Source of the DNA: Bacteroidaceae bacterium
GTDB taxonomy: Bacteria; Bacteroidota; Bacteroidia; Bacteroidales; Bacteroidaceae
NCBI GenBank assembly: GCA_017938245.1
Contig: JAGBBX010000024.1
Coordinates: 111,050-175,049 of the forward strand
Direction: 5' to 3'
Length of the DNA stretch: 64,000 nt
Shown: piece by piece, positions 28,218 to 37,616 of the stretch
How the letters are laid out: each line of letters opens with the position of its first letter
How positions within the stretch are numbered: the stretch's first letter is position 1
Program-made: the position numbers and the translations under genes
Notes under the pieces: generated by a model
What the model was told of the DNA's origin: nothing
Database searches by the model: none
The model's input: only the letters and a program-made list of their open reading frames with translations

Positions 28218-30002
28218 TTATTTTTTTGAATATCGCACCTGTTCGTAAATACAATTATTCTCTATAAGCCGTTGTTTGCTTTTGTAGTTCGGACTTATAA
28301 GGTCGAGTGAGTCTCTATAATAGATAGTATTTATACTGCCAAGATTAAAAAGCATATTACACAGATTGTCGGTGAGAAACGGACGTTCTACCGCCCCCTT
28401 AATAGCCTCAACAGTGGTTGGATTTTTTAATATATACTCATCGGAGCACCACACCATAAAGGGAACCTCATACTGATATTTCAATTTCTCGGCAGTCATA
28501 GGCCCGTGGTCTCGGCCATATCGTTTTCTGTAACTATACACCTCCTCACCGTGGTCTGAGAAATAGATTAAAACAGTATTACTCTCTTTAAAAGTATTGA
28601 TAATCTCTTTCAGAACATAATCGTTATACAATGTCGCATTATCGTATGACGCTATATATGCTTTTTTATCTTCATCTAAATAGGGTTCATCTCTTTTAAT
28701 ACTATCCGCTGTAAAAAGAGAGAAGCCATCCTCGGGGAAACGCATAAAAGCATCGTGATGCTGCCCCATCAGATGGAATACTATGAGATTATAATCATCG
28801 ACCGACAGTTCTACTTCGGCATTAAAAGAATCTATTAACTCTTTATCGTATCTATGCGACCCACCATTTATCCTTGTATACGTCTTCTCACACAACTCGG
28901 GATGAAACAAAAAGGAGTTGAGAGTAAAGGTATATGTTGTTCCTTTATCGCTATCCAACTGATTGTCCCAATAATAGACATTATATCCCGCCTTCTTGAA
29001 TATAGAAAGGAAATTAGGATAGTTACACCACAATTCTCTATCACTGCTATTGTTGCAGCATAATATATTTTTCATTGCAAGGCTTGTGGTATTTACCGAT
29101 GATATTACATCGTTAAAAAGGAATAATCGCCCTGCTTCCTGCTCGGCTTTCAGATGCGGAGTAGTCTCGAGGGGATAACCATAAAGCCAGGAGTGGTGCT
29201 TTATGTACGATTCTCCAATAACAACAACTATATTTATTGGTTGCTCGGCTGTTGTAAATGCCTCATCATTATACGACTGCTTGTTTTTCTGTACATACTT
29301 TTGCAAGCCTTCACCCATCTTTTTTATTGTGATAAAAGAGGTATATATCGATGAGATAGGGTCTTTGGGTGAGCTGAATTCAACTTCTTCGGCCGACTCG
29401 ACATTATATATATCATAATATGCTCGTGTACGGTATATACCTATAAGCAAGCCTGGTACCACCGCAAACAACGATGCTATCATACAAAAACGAGGAACCA
29501 CTTTAAGTCTCTTTTTAACATAATACCATAGTGCCTCAAAAATGATAATAGCAAGAATATTTAACGCCAAGTTCTGTAAGGTAGGAATTATTGCACTCGA
29601 CAGTATATATTGGTTTATAAACTCGGTAGATTCGCTACCCGTAGTCTCGGCGAGCAAAGTAATACAGGTGGCGTTAATCTGCATATAGAAATTCGAGAAC
29701 AGAAAAACCGATATTACTTTGAATATAAGAGGAAATATATAAAAAACTGTCTTTACAGCTATTCTACCCCTGCTCGATTTTATCGATGATATTATCGCTG
29801 CTCCAATATATGCAAAGAGAAACAGCAGGGCTGTATCGCTATAGTTACGAAGATTTTCAATGAAGAATCTATGCCCCGCCATCAGTATAACGAAGAGGCA
29901 TATATATGGTAACTCATAACAAAAAGGATAGGTTAATTTGGATAAAAAAGTCAAAAAAACATTTTCCTTATTTCTAATACCTGTTTCACAGATATCTTTC
30001 AT
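28218..30002 (-). CDS. Phosphoethanolamine transferase (EptA/sulfatase family)
   Basis: A 594-residue inner-membrane enzyme. About five hydrophobic segments lie between residues 25 and 190, followed by a periplasmic sulfatase-like domain. Metal and catalytic motifs: VVIGES with Glu264, the acceptor Thr in SSVNTTSLAM (Thr305/306), and SDHGEEVYSYR near the C-terminus (Asp-His zinc ligands). It should transfer phosphoethanolamine from phosphatidylethanolamine to lipid A or another envelope glycan, lowering negative charge and raising resistance to cationic peptides; the acceptor is inferred. AT-rich like its neighbours, and not obviously in an operon. Confidence 0.87.
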   Translation of the reverse strand: MKDICETGIRNKENVFLTFLSKLTYPFCYELPYICLFVILMAGHRFFIENLRNYSDTALLFLFAYIGAAIISSIKSSRGRIAVKTVFYIFPLIFKVISVFLFSNFYMQINATCITLLAETTGSESTEFINQYILSSAIIPTLQNLALNILAIIIFEALWYYVKKRLKVVPRFCMIASLFAVVPGLLIGIYRTRAYYDIYNVESAEEVEFSSPKDPISSIYTSFITIKKMGEGLQKYVQKNKQSYNDEAFTTAEQPINIVVVIGESYIKHHSWLYGYPLETTPHLKAEQEAGRLFLFNDVISSVNTTSLAMKNILCCNNSSDRELWCNYPNFLSIFKKAGYNVYYWDNQLDSDKGTTYTFTLNSFLFHPELCEKTYTRINGGSHRYDKELIDSFNAEVELSVDDYNLIVFHLMGQHHDAFMRFPEDGFSLFTADSIKRDEPYLDEDKKAYIASYDNATLYNDYVLKEIINTFKESNTVLIYFSDHGEEVYSYRKRYGRDHGPMTAEKLKYQYEVPFMVWCSDEYILKNPTTVEAIKGAVERPFLTDNLCNMLFNLGSINTIYYRDSLDLISPNYKSKQRLIENNCIYEQVRYSKK

Positions 30003-30164
30003 AGTTAATAGATACTAAAAATATTAAAACTCAAAAAAGATGAAATTCCTTACGAGAAATTGACAAAGCCCACTCTTCTATCTCAACAATCATTGTCAAT
30101 TATATAAAATAGCAAAAAGAGCCAACCAAAAATTACTTTTTAGTCGCCCTTTTTGTCTCATTCG

Positions 30165-30246
30165 TGCGCCTGATAGGACTCGAACCTACACGTCGCAAAA
30201 CACCAGATCCTAAGTCTGGCGCGTCTACCAATTTCGCCACAGGCGC
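30165..30246 (-). tRNA. tRNA-Leu (anticodon TAG)
   Basis: An 82-base tRNA on the minus strand. The acceptor stem pairs GCGCCTG (5' end at 30246) with CAGGCGC and has an A discriminator. The anticodon stem CCAGA/TCTGG encloses the loop CTTAGGA, giving anticodon TAG. A T-loop GTTCGAGTC and a long variable arm (class II) are present, as expected for leucine. CCA is not encoded. Confidence 0.95.
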
Positions 30247-30314
30247 GTGTCGTAGCCATCTTTTATACTCCATAAAAGGCAACCCTTATAGACGCTTGCT
30301 TCATAAAAGCACCG

Positions 30315-30322
30315 CGAAGATA
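30315..30322 (-). promoter_or_regulatory. Possible -7 box for tRNA-Leu
   Basis: Reads TATCTTCG on the minus strand, about 69 bases upstream of the tRNA 5' end. It is the same variant box seen before gpmI and the TonB receptor. No -33 match. Confidence 0.3.
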
Positions 30323-30333
30323 GTGTTTTTTTT

Positions 30334-31383
30334 TCAATTATCGCTACTTTTATCCTTATTTTTTTCGTAAAAATCGAATATATATGCACAAGCGGCCTCA
30401 ATCATAGTATCCCGTCCACTGTTCCAGTCGTCACTTGTGATGTGCACAAGGGTATCGGGTTCAATACCAAACTCGGTTATCGTCTGCTCTTTATCCAGAA
30501 TGGGACAGGCCGAGAATCGTACTCCCCAACCATTAGGCAGAGTGCTGTTTAGCGGCATTCCACTACCGCCACCAGTCTTATCGCCCATAATAAGTACGTG
30601 CGGAAGTTCACGCATAAGCATAACAAAATAGTTTGCCGAACTGAATACTCCTCTATTGGTAAGAACAACAGTAGGACGCAGCCATATTGCACCGTCACCC
30701 TGCTCAAGGTGAATGGGACGAGGTGCCGATAAGTCGCTGTGCCCGGTGCCCGTCTTATGCTGTATATAGCCACAATGCACCTTTTCTTTGGTAAAATGCG
30801 AAGCAAGCTGCTCGGCCGAGGTGAGCATACCACCACCATTATTACGAATATCGACAATCATTCCTTTACAGTGCGAGAGGGCAAGCATCATTGCCGTCAG
30901 ATTGCTATCGCCGAACATCGAGGAGAAGCTACCCACGTAGACATATCCGATAGAGTCTTGTACCGAGGTATACATAATGCCATTATTCACTCGAAAATTA
31001 TCGGCAAGATAGTTCCGCTGAATAGAGTCGCTGAAATTTATCGGATAGTGCAGTTTCCAATCCCAATAAAATGTAGTACCATATTCCGATGTAAGGTTCA
31101 CGTGTCCGTCACGCAGTTCGCGCAGCATCTCGCCCATAAGGTCGAACATTGCACTGTTGGTAGTCACAAGTTCGGCTTTTGGACGATACTTATGATACAC
31201 AGCATCCCAATCGAGACCAAACTCCTTGTTACTATAATCGAAAAAGCAGTAACGTTGGTCAATGATATTCCATAGAGCATCGAAATTTCCCGTCAACGAG
31301 TTATCGAACTTATCCTCCTCGACACACCCTACGAACGCAAAAAGCATCAACAGAGCTGTTATATGTGATAATATCTTTTTCAT
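30334..31383 (-). CDS. S41 family peptidase, lipoprotein
   Basis: A 349-residue C-terminal-processing-type serine protease. The lipoprotein signal ends at AFVGC (Cys20), so it should be anchored in the envelope. The S41 core follows: RDGHVNL near 91, VDIRNNGGGML at 178-187, the nucleophile serine in GVFSSANYF (Ser248/249), and MGDKTGGGSG with Lys269. No separate PDZ domain is evident. The substrate is unknown. It lies 16 bases after the DUF3316 gene and ends the parC operon, upstream of tRNA-Leu. Confidence 0.87.
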   Translation of the reverse strand: MKKILSHITALLMLFAFVGCVEEDKFDNSLTGNFDALWNIIDQRYCFFDYSNKEFGLDWDAVYHKYRPKAELVTTNSAMFDLMGEMLRELRDGHVNLTSEYGTTFYWDWKLHYPINFSDSIQRNYLADNFRVNNGIMYTSVQDSIGYVYVGSFSSMFGDSNLTAMMLALSHCKGMIVDIRNNGGGMLTSAEQLASHFTKEKVHCGYIQHKTGTGHSDLSAPRPIHLEQGDGAIWLRPTVVLTNRGVFSSANYFVMLMRELPHVLIMGDKTGGGSGMPLNSTLPNGWGVRFSACPILDKEQTITEFGIEPDTLVHITSDDWNSGRDTMIEAACAYIFDFYEKNKDKSSDN

Positions 31384-31399
31384 CTTATTCGAGGCGTAT

Positions 31400-32260
31400 T
31401 TAGTAGGGTGAACAGGCCTTTATAGGGTCGTTATTCTTTACCTTATATATAGTGCGACTGAATCCTAAAGCAAATGAGTGGCTATACAGATGTGTACGCA
31501 GGCTATTCACACGCGACTGGTAGAGGTCGGCAATATAAGCGACACGCAGGGTATTACGACCTACGGGAACATCCAGCGAGAGGGTGTGTCGCCACGAAGG
31601 AGAGTTCACCGGGTTTGAGAATTTCACAATACCATCGGTGTCGCCAAGACCGAATATCTCGTAATAGGACTGCCCGAACTGTGGAGAGAACATTATCCCT
31701 GCCAACGGCACATCAATCTGCCAACGGGCAATACACTCGCGTTCGGCAACAGAAAAACGGTATATAGCCATTGTCGAGGCTGCCAATGCAGTACGCAGTT
31801 TAACCGATACGAGGTTATTGCCATTCGACGGGATGTAAAGCACACCGCCTGCCATCTGTATCTGCGCACCTGCCAACAACTGCAGACGCTCCCCCACCCT
31901 GAAAGTGTGATAGCCGCTCCAACTGCGACTAAGAAGGATTGTCAGTTGCGAGGTGCTATGCAACGAAGTCAGCCCCAAGAGTCCATCGGTAACCGTCTGA
32001 AATTTCCAATCGTAACTGCCTGTATGCGCCTTGCGCATTGTCTCGTGATTGAGATAAACAGCTGCACCCGTGTAGTTGTACCCCGAGAGATAGGTATCGA
32101 GATTATTGAGCAGAGAAACACCGTAGAGTGTGCTGCGCACACTCACACGGTAGGGATTAATATTGTCTGTTTTAATATCTTCCTGTGCACGCAATGCCGC
32201 CGACGACAGCATCAGCAGGGCAAGCAGCAATACACACACAATATTATTGTTCTTCTTCAT
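31400..32260 (-). CDS. DUF3316 family exported protein
   Basis: From the ATG at 32260 this is a 286-residue protein with an N-terminal signal peptide (hydrophobic stretch IVCVLLLALLMLSSAAL, then RAQ). The remainder alternates like an outer-membrane barrel, with repeated aromatic-ended strands. It matches the DUF3316 type found only in Bacteroidota; function unknown. A longer frame opens at 32359, but its extra 33 residues lack a signal and lie wholly within parC, so I reject that start. The chosen start overlaps the parC stop by 17 bases, implying translational coupling. Confidence 0.72.
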   Translation of the reverse strand: MKKNNNIVCVLLLALLMLSSAALRAQEDIKTDNINPYRVSVRSTLYGVSLLNNLDTYLSGYNYTGAAVYLNHETMRKAHTGSYDWKFQTVTDGLLGLTSLHSTSQLTILLSRSWSGYHTFRVGERLQLLAGAQIQMAGGVLYIPSNGNNLVSVKLRTALAASTMAIYRFSVAERECIARWQIDVPLAGIMFSPQFGQSYYEIFGLGDTDGIVKFSNPVNSPSWRHTLSLDVPVGRNTLRVAYIADLYQSRVNSLRTHLYSHSFALGFSRTIYKVKNNDPIKACSPY

Positions 32261-34910
32261 CGAAGAGGGTCGGTTGCAGGGTTGTAACATTATCCGAAGT
32301 ATTTTCCTCGTCGGCACCATCGACCGGCTCGGGTTCCACCGGTACACGTGTAGGTTCAAGCTCTATTATCTCGTCTATGGTGTATGTCGTCAGGCGCTTA
32401 CCACGTGCCTTATAGCTCTTCACCGCTATAAACTCGTCGGTCTCTATCACCAACGGTTCACGGAACGAGTCGTCTCCACCGAACATAACCTGTATACGTG
32501 GATAAGGAGTCTCGGAGAACCATACAAGGCGATTCTCTTTGTTATCGCCAAAACAGTTCTGTTTACGCGCGCTTGCATCTAAAGTAAATCTCTTCAGATA
32601 GGGATAATTCTGTTGCGACGCATCGTACAGGATAGCCGTCCACACCTTTGAGGGGTCGTACTTCTCTATTCTTAGAATGTTATCCTCGTAGTGATTGTTC
32701 AGGTCGATGGGGCTTAAATAGAAATCGCCGTTATCGAGAACAACAAGTATCTTATCGTCGTTGTGGAACTCACCAAGATACTCGCCGTGATTATCGAAGT
32801 TTATTCTAAGAATATCGCGGTCGAACCACACCTGTCGGCCTCCAAGCGTAGAACTTCCGTGACGTTTCAGAGTAACGCGATGCACCTCGTTCTTAGTGAG
32901 AATATTACCCATCGACTGACGGCCTTTGATTGCAATGTCGCTGAAATCGCGTTCAATGATTGTATTTCGCAGACGGGGGTTGGGGCGTAGCATCACCTTA
33001 ATTACCTCAGCCTCACCATTGGGATTGGATGAGAAATAGACCACCTTAGAGCCCGGCGAGCCTTGTGTGAGGTCGTACTCTTTGTCTCGTGTCATACCCG
33101 TTGCTGCGAATCGCTTTATATAGTAGATACCTTTTGCACCGTCGCGGTAGACTACGTTGTAAATTGTACGTTTATCGTTCTTCTTAAAGACATCGATATG
33201 AATGATATTCTTACCCACAAAAAGTTTCTCGCACACCTTTACAATCTTATATTTTCCATCCTTATAGAAGAGGATTACATCGTCGATGTCCGAACAGTTG
33301 TTTACAAACTCGTCTTTCTTCAACGAAGTGCCAATGAACCCCTCGGCGCGGTTGATGTATAGTTTCTGATTGGCCTCTACCACCTTTGCCGCCACAATTG
33401 TATCGAGGTTGCGAATCTCGGTCAGACGCGGGTAGCGCTCACCATATTTCTCTTTAAGTTTAGTGAACCAGCGTTTGGTCACAGCCACCATATTCGATAG
33501 TTCTTTGTCTATTGCTGCCACCTCGTCCTTTAGGCGCGCGATAAGTTCTTCGGCCTTCTCTTTGTTGAAACGCAGGATACGCGCCATCTTTATCTCCATA
33601 AGACGCAGGAGATCGTCACGAGTTATCTCGCGGATGAAATTGGGCTTATATGGTTCCAGTCGCAGGTCGATATGCGCAAGCACTGTGTCCATATCCTTTG
33701 CCTGCTCGAATTCTCGGTCTTTATATATACGCTCTTCTATAAAAATACTTTCGAGAGATGCAAAATGCAGTTGTTCCAGCAACTCGCCCTTGCGAATCTC
33801 GAGTTCGCGACGCAAAAGTTCTTTGGTGTTATCGACCGAGCGACGCAGAATCTCGCTTACAGTAATAAATACCGGTGTGCGGTTGTCAATTACACAGCAA
33901 CAGGGAGTTATGCTTATCTCGCAGTCGGTAAAGGCATACAAGGCATCTATTGTTTTGTCGGACGATACGCCGGGAGCAAGATGCACAAGAATCTCTACCT
34001 TGTCCGAGGTATTGTCGTCGACACGACGCACCTTCATCTTGCCATTTTCCACAGCCTTTAGGATAGACTCAATAATCATCGGAGTAGTCTTTCCGTAAGG
34101 TATCTCGGTGATTGCAAGAGTCTTATTATCCTCGAGTTTCGATATTTTTGCCCTTATGCGCACACGTCCCGTACGGTCGCCATCGTGGTAGCGCGAGACG
34201 TCTATGCTGCCACCCGTCTGAAAATCGGGGTACAGAGTAAACTCCTCGCCACTAAGGTAAGAGATTGCAGCGTCGCACACCTCGCAAAAGTTATGTGGCA
34301 AAATTCTTGACGACAAACCAACGGCAATACCCTCGACACCGTGAACCAGCAGCAACGGGAATTTCACAGGCAGCGTGATTGGTTCTTTGTTACGACCGTC
34401 GTACGACAGTTTCCACTCGGTGGTTTTTGGATTAAAGACCACGTCGTGGGCAAAGCGCGAGAGGCGCGCCTCGATGTAACGGGGAGCCGCTGCCGAATCA
34501 CCTGTGAGTATATTACCCCAGTTTCCCTGACAGTCGATGAGATAATCCTTCTGGCCCAACTGCACAAGCGCACCGCCTATAGAGGCGTCACCGTGTGGGT
34601 GATACTGCATCGTATATCCCACCACATTGGCAACTTTGTTGTATCGGCCATCATCAAGCTCACGCATTGCGTGCAGAATACGACGCTGGACAGGTTTCAG
34701 TCCATCATAGAGGTGTGGCACCGCACGTTCAAGAATTACGTATGAGGCATAGTCAAGGAACCAATTCTGGTACATTCCCGTCAATTTGTGTGTAGGCGAC
34801 GAGTCCTGCGGCGGCACATAGTTACTGTGTCCGCCTGCTGCCTCATCACCCATTTGAGGTTCGTTGTCCAACTCCTCGATGTTATCTTCGTATTCGTTAT
34901 TGTCTATCAT
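32244..34910 (-). CDS. parC: DNA topoisomerase IV subunit A
   Basis: Breakage-reunion subunit of topoisomerase IV, 888 residues. Features: a leading acidic extension (1-40), the winged-helix core with YHPHGDASIGGALVQLG at 103-119, the catalytic Tyr145 in APRYIEARLSRFA, the coiled-coil/tower (about 390-480), and a C-terminal domain (about 510-830) with irregular beta-pinwheel blades that lacks a clear GyrA box. The tail is highly acidic. Absence of a GyrA box supports ParC over GyrA. It is the first gene of a minus-strand operon with DUF3316 and the S41 protease. Its partner parE is 31 kb away in this window. Confidence 0.92.
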   Translation of the reverse strand: MIDNNEYEDNIEELDNEPQMGDEAAGGHSNYVPPQDSSPTHKLTGMYQNWFLDYASYVILERAVPHLYDGLKPVQRRILHAMRELDDGRYNKVANVVGYTMQYHPHGDASIGGALVQLGQKDYLIDCQGNWGNILTGDSAAAPRYIEARLSRFAHDVVFNPKTTEWKLSYDGRNKEPITLPVKFPLLLVHGVEGIAVGLSSRILPHNFCEVCDAAISYLSGEEFTLYPDFQTGGSIDVSRYHDGDRTGRVRIRAKISKLEDNKTLAITEIPYGKTTPMIIESILKAVENGKMKVRRVDDNTSDKVEILVHLAPGVSSDKTIDALYAFTDCEISITPCCCVIDNRTPVFITVSEILRRSVDNTKELLRRELEIRKGELLEQLHFASLESIFIEERIYKDREFEQAKDMDTVLAHIDLRLEPYKPNFIREITRDDLLRLMEIKMARILRFNKEKAEELIARLKDEVAAIDKELSNMVAVTKRWFTKLKEKYGERYPRLTEIRNLDTIVAAKVVEANQKLYINRAEGFIGTSLKKDEFVNNCSDIDDVILFYKDGKYKIVKVCEKLFVGKNIIHIDVFKKNDKRTIYNVVYRDGAKGIYYIKRFAATGMTRDKEYDLTQGSPGSKVVYFSSNPNGEAEVIKVMLRPNPRLRNTIIERDFSDIAIKGRQSMGNILTKNEVHRVTLKRHGSSTLGGRQVWFDRDILRINFDNHGEYLGEFHNDDKILVVLDNGDFYLSPIDLNNHYEDNILRIEKYDPSKVWTAILYDASQQNYPYLKRFTLDASARKQNCFGDNKENRLVWFSETPYPRIQVMFGGDDSFREPLVIETDEFIAVKSYKARGKRLTTYTIDEIIELEPTRVPVEPEPVDGADEENTSDNVTTLQPTLFDEEEQ

Positions 34911-34938
34911 AAGAGAGCCTATTTTGCATATTTTACCG

Positions 34939-34946
34939 CAAATTTA
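34939..34946 (-). promoter_or_regulatory. -7 promoter box for the parC operon
   Basis: TAAATTTG on the minus strand matches TAnnTTTG about 28 bases before the parC ATG. The -33 box is not obvious. The region is divergent with glyS. Confidence 0.45.
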
Positions 34947-35015
34947 AGGTTTTTCCCAAAAAAAATGCTTTACTTTGCGCAAAATTTATAATTTAATATA
35001 CAAACAGTTACTATA

Positions 35016-36557
35016 ATGGCTCAGGAAGATGTATTTAAGAAAGTGGTAGCCCACTGCAAAGAGTATGGTTTTGTGTTTCCATCGAGTGACATTTACGATG
35101 GTCTCGGTGCGGTTTACGACTATGGTCAGATGGGCGTAGAGCTCAAGAACAACATAAAGAACTACTGGTGGCAGAGTATGGTGCTTCTGCACGACAATAT
35201 AGTTGGAATAGACTCGGCAATCTTTATGCACCCCACTATTTGGAAGGCATCGGGACACGTCGATGCATTCAACGACCCCCTCATCGACAACCGCGACTCG
35301 AAGAAGCGCTACCGTGCCGATGTTCTTATCGAGGAGCAGATTGCTAAATATGAGGACAAGATGGAGAAAGAGGCTGCAAAGGCTGCAAAGCGTTTCGGAG
35401 ATTCTTTCAACCGCGAGCTTTTTATGGAGACCAACCCCAAAGTGCTTGCCGAGAAAGCAAAGCGCGATGCTCTGCAGGAGCGTTTCGCAAAGGCTCTGAA
35501 CGATATGAACCTCGAAGAGCTTCGTCAGATTATCATCGACGAAGAGATTGTTTGTCCTATTTCGGGTACACGCAACTGGACCGAGGTTCGTCAGTTCAAT
35601 CTGATGTTCTCGACCGAGATGGGCTCTACAGCCGATGGAGCGATGAAAGTATATCTGCGTCCCGAGACAGCACAGGGTATCTTTGTCAACTATCTGAACG
35701 TGCAAAAGACCGGTCGTATGCGTATCCCCTTCGGAATTGCACAGATTGGTAAGGCTTTCCGTAACGAGATTGTGGCACGTCAGTTCATTTTCCGTATGCG
35801 CGAATTCGAGCAGATGGAGATGCAGTTCTTCGTACGCCCCGGTAGCGAGCTCGAGTGGTTCAACAAATGGAAAGAGACACGTTTGGCTTGGCACAAGGCA
35901 CTTGGATTCGGCGACGAGGCTTACCGTTTCCACGACCACGAGAAGCTGGCACACTATGCCAACGCTGCCACCGACATCGAGTTCCGTATGCCATTCGGTT
36001 TCAAGGAGGTAGAGGGTATCCACTCGCGCACCAACTTCGACCTTTCACAGCACGAGAAATTCTCGGGTAAGAACATCAAATATTTCGACCCCGAGACAAA
36101 CGAAAGCTACGTTCCCTACGTAATTGAGACCTCTATCGGTGTCGACCGTATGTTCCTGAGCGTAATGTGTGCATCGTACTGCGAGGAGAAACTCGAGAAT
36201 GGAGAGACACGTGTTGTACTGCGTCTGCCCGCCGCACTCGCTCCTGTGAAATTGGCAGTGCTTCCCCTTGTAAAGAAAGATGGTCTGCCCGAGAAAGCAC
36301 GTGAGATTATGAACCAGCTGAAGTTCAGCTTCAACTGCTACTACGAGGAGAAAGATTCTATCGGCAAGCGCTACCGCCGTATGGACGCAATCGGTACTCC
36401 CTACTGCGTTACCATCGACCACCAGACATTAGAGGATGGAATGGTTACTCTGCGCGAGCGTGATACAATGGAGCAGCGTCGTGTTGCTATCAGCGACCTT
36501 GAGGGTATCATCCGCGACAATGTAACCATCACTTCGGTGTTGAAGAAACTTTCATAA
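35016..36557 (+). CDS. glyS: Glycyl-tRNA synthetase (single-chain type)
   Basis: A class II aminoacyl-tRNA synthetase charging tRNA-Gly, 513 residues, of the alpha2 (eukaryote/Thermus-like) type rather than the two-subunit type. Visible: the N-terminal signature FVFPSSDIYDGLGAVYDYG, class II motif 2 (FRNEIVARQFIFRMREFEQME), motif 3 with the SIGVDRMFLSVM segment, and the C-terminal anticodon-binding domain (from LPAALAPVKLAVLPL). It heads an operon with an FKBP lipoprotein and a DUF3467 protein, ending at the terminator near 37520. Confidence 0.96.
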   Translation: MAQEDVFKKVVAHCKEYGFVFPSSDIYDGLGAVYDYGQMGVELKNNIKNYWWQSMVLLHDNIVGIDSAIFMHPTIWKASGHVDAFNDPLIDNRDSKKRYRADVLIEEQIAKYEDKMEKEAAKAAKRFGDSFNRELFMETNPKVLAEKAKRDALQERFAKALNDMNLEELRQIIIDEEIVCPISGTRNWTEVRQFNLMFSTEMGSTADGAMKVYLRPETAQGIFVNYLNVQKTGRMRIPFGIAQIGKAFRNEIVARQFIFRMREFEQMEMQFFVRPGSELEWFNKWKETRLAWHKALGFGDEAYRFHDHEKLAHYANAATDIEFRMPFGFKEVEGIHSRTNFDLSQHEKFSGKNIKYFDPETNESYVPYVIETSIGVDRMFLSVMCASYCEEKLENGETRVVLRLPAALAPVKLAVLPLVKKDGLPEKAREIMNQLKFSFNCYYEEKDSIGKRYRRMDAIGTPYCVTIDHQTLEDGMVTLRERDTMEQRRVAISDLEGIIRDNVTITSVLKKLS

Positions 36558-36569
36558 AAGAGAGATAAA

Positions 36570-37166
36570 ATGAGATTATCCGACATAAAAATATTATTGC
36601 TTGCATTGGTTGCAGCCTTGACATTTACCGCCTGCGACGAGACCGAAGAGGTCGGCGAATTCGACAACTGGCAGAAACGCAACGAGGCATACATCGACTC
36701 CATAGCAAAGGTGGCGCGCACCAATGCCGACGGCGATTGGAAGGTATTCCTTGCATACGGTCTGGTTGACTCGCTGCAATGGAGCAACCAATACTATGTC
36801 TACTGTCACATCATCGAAGAGGGCGAGGGCAACGAAATGCCGATGTTCAACGACACGGTGCTTGTGAACTACCGTGGCCGTCTTATCCCCACAAAGAGCT
36901 ACGACCTCGGTTACATATTCGACGAGTCGTTTACAGGTGCTCTTGACCCCGAGACCGATGTCCCCACAAAACTGAATCTCGCAGGATGCGTTCGTGGTTG
37001 GACTACTGCAATGACACAGATGGTAAAGGGAGATATTTGGCGCGTATACATCCCCTCGGAGCTTGGATACGGCCAAAGCGGACAGGGTGCAATCCCCGGA
37101 TACTCGACACTTGTATTTGATATGAACCTCATCGACTTTGAGCGTATAGGAACACCCATAAACTAA
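36570..37166 (+). CDS. FKBP-type peptidyl-prolyl isomerase, lipoprotein
   Basis: A 198-residue lipoprotein; the signal peptide ends at TFTAC (Cys22). An FKBP fold occupies about residues 85-195: VLVNYRGRLIP, IFDESF, GWTTAMTQMVKGDIWRVYIP, LGYGQSGQGAIPGYSTLVFDMNLI. Most of the usual active-site aromatic residues are present, so prolyl isomerase activity is likely, probably for folding in the periplasm or outer membrane. It lies 12 bases after glyS and 9 bases before the DUF3467 gene. Confidence 0.9.
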   Translation: MRLSDIKILLLALVAALTFTACDETEEVGEFDNWQKRNEAYIDSIAKVARTNADGDWKVFLAYGLVDSLQWSNQYYVYCHIIEEGEGNEMPMFNDTVLVNYRGRLIPTKSYDLGYIFDESFTGALDPETDVPTKLNLAGCVRGWTTAMTQMVKGDIWRVYIPSELGYGQSGQGAIPGYSTLVFDMNLIDFERIGTPIN

Positions 37167-37175
37167 GAGGAGAGT

Positions 37176-37487
37176 ATGGATACAATTAAAGACGGACAGC
37201 TGCAGATTGAGCTGAAAGAGGAGGTTGCCGAGGGCATCTATGCCAACCTTGCCATAATAGCACACTCGAGTTCGGAGTTTGTAACCGACTTTGTGCGTCT
37301 GATGCCCGGTGTGGCAAAGGCACAGGTAAAGTCGCGCATAATAATGACACCCGAGCACGCCAAGCGCCTTATGTTTGCCCTGCAAGACAATATACACCGT
37401 TACGAATCGCAGTTTGGCGAGATAAAACTACCCGAACAGCGTCCCACAGCATATCCCAATATGGGTGGATTCAAGGGAGAAGCTTAA
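37176..37487 (+). CDS. DUF3467 family protein
   Basis: A 103-residue cytosolic protein matching the small DUF3467 family, with AEGIYANLAIIAHSSSEFVTDF and a MTPEHAKRLMFALQDNIHRYE segment. The function of the family is unknown. It is the last gene of the glyS operon, before a strong terminator. In many Bacteroidota the family is encoded near RNA polymerase or translation genes, but this copy gives no direct hint. Confidence 0.85.
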   Translation: MDTIKDGQLQIELKEEVAEGIYANLAIIAHSSSEFVTDFVRLMPGVAKAQVKSRIIMTPEHAKRLMFALQDNIHRYESQFGEIKLPEQRPTAYPNMGGFKGEA

Positions 37488-37516
37488 AACGTATCGGATA
37501 TAAGACACAACAAGCA

Positions 37517-37552
37517 AAGACTGTATCGATATTGCTTTATCGGTACAGTCTT
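37517..37552 (+). terminator. Terminator of the glyS operon
   Basis: A 15-bp stem with one G-U pair (37517-37531 with 37538-37552) is followed by GTAGTTTT. Confidence 0.75.
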
Positions 37553-37616
37553 GTAGTTTTAAGCATCCAATATAAGAAAAACTTTTTTAGAAATTTAAAC
37601 TGATTCTAACTACAAA

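Noticed and set aside
33200-34910. Ala in the ParC YHPHGDAS motif as a quinolone-resistance change
   Set aside because: As I recall, Ala at this position is usual in Bacteroidales ParC; without an alignment there is no reason to call it a mutation.
34986-36023. A 345-codon minus-strand frame
   Set aside because: Antisense to glyS, whose product is unmistakable; the Leu/Cys/His-rich translation is typical of a shadow frame.
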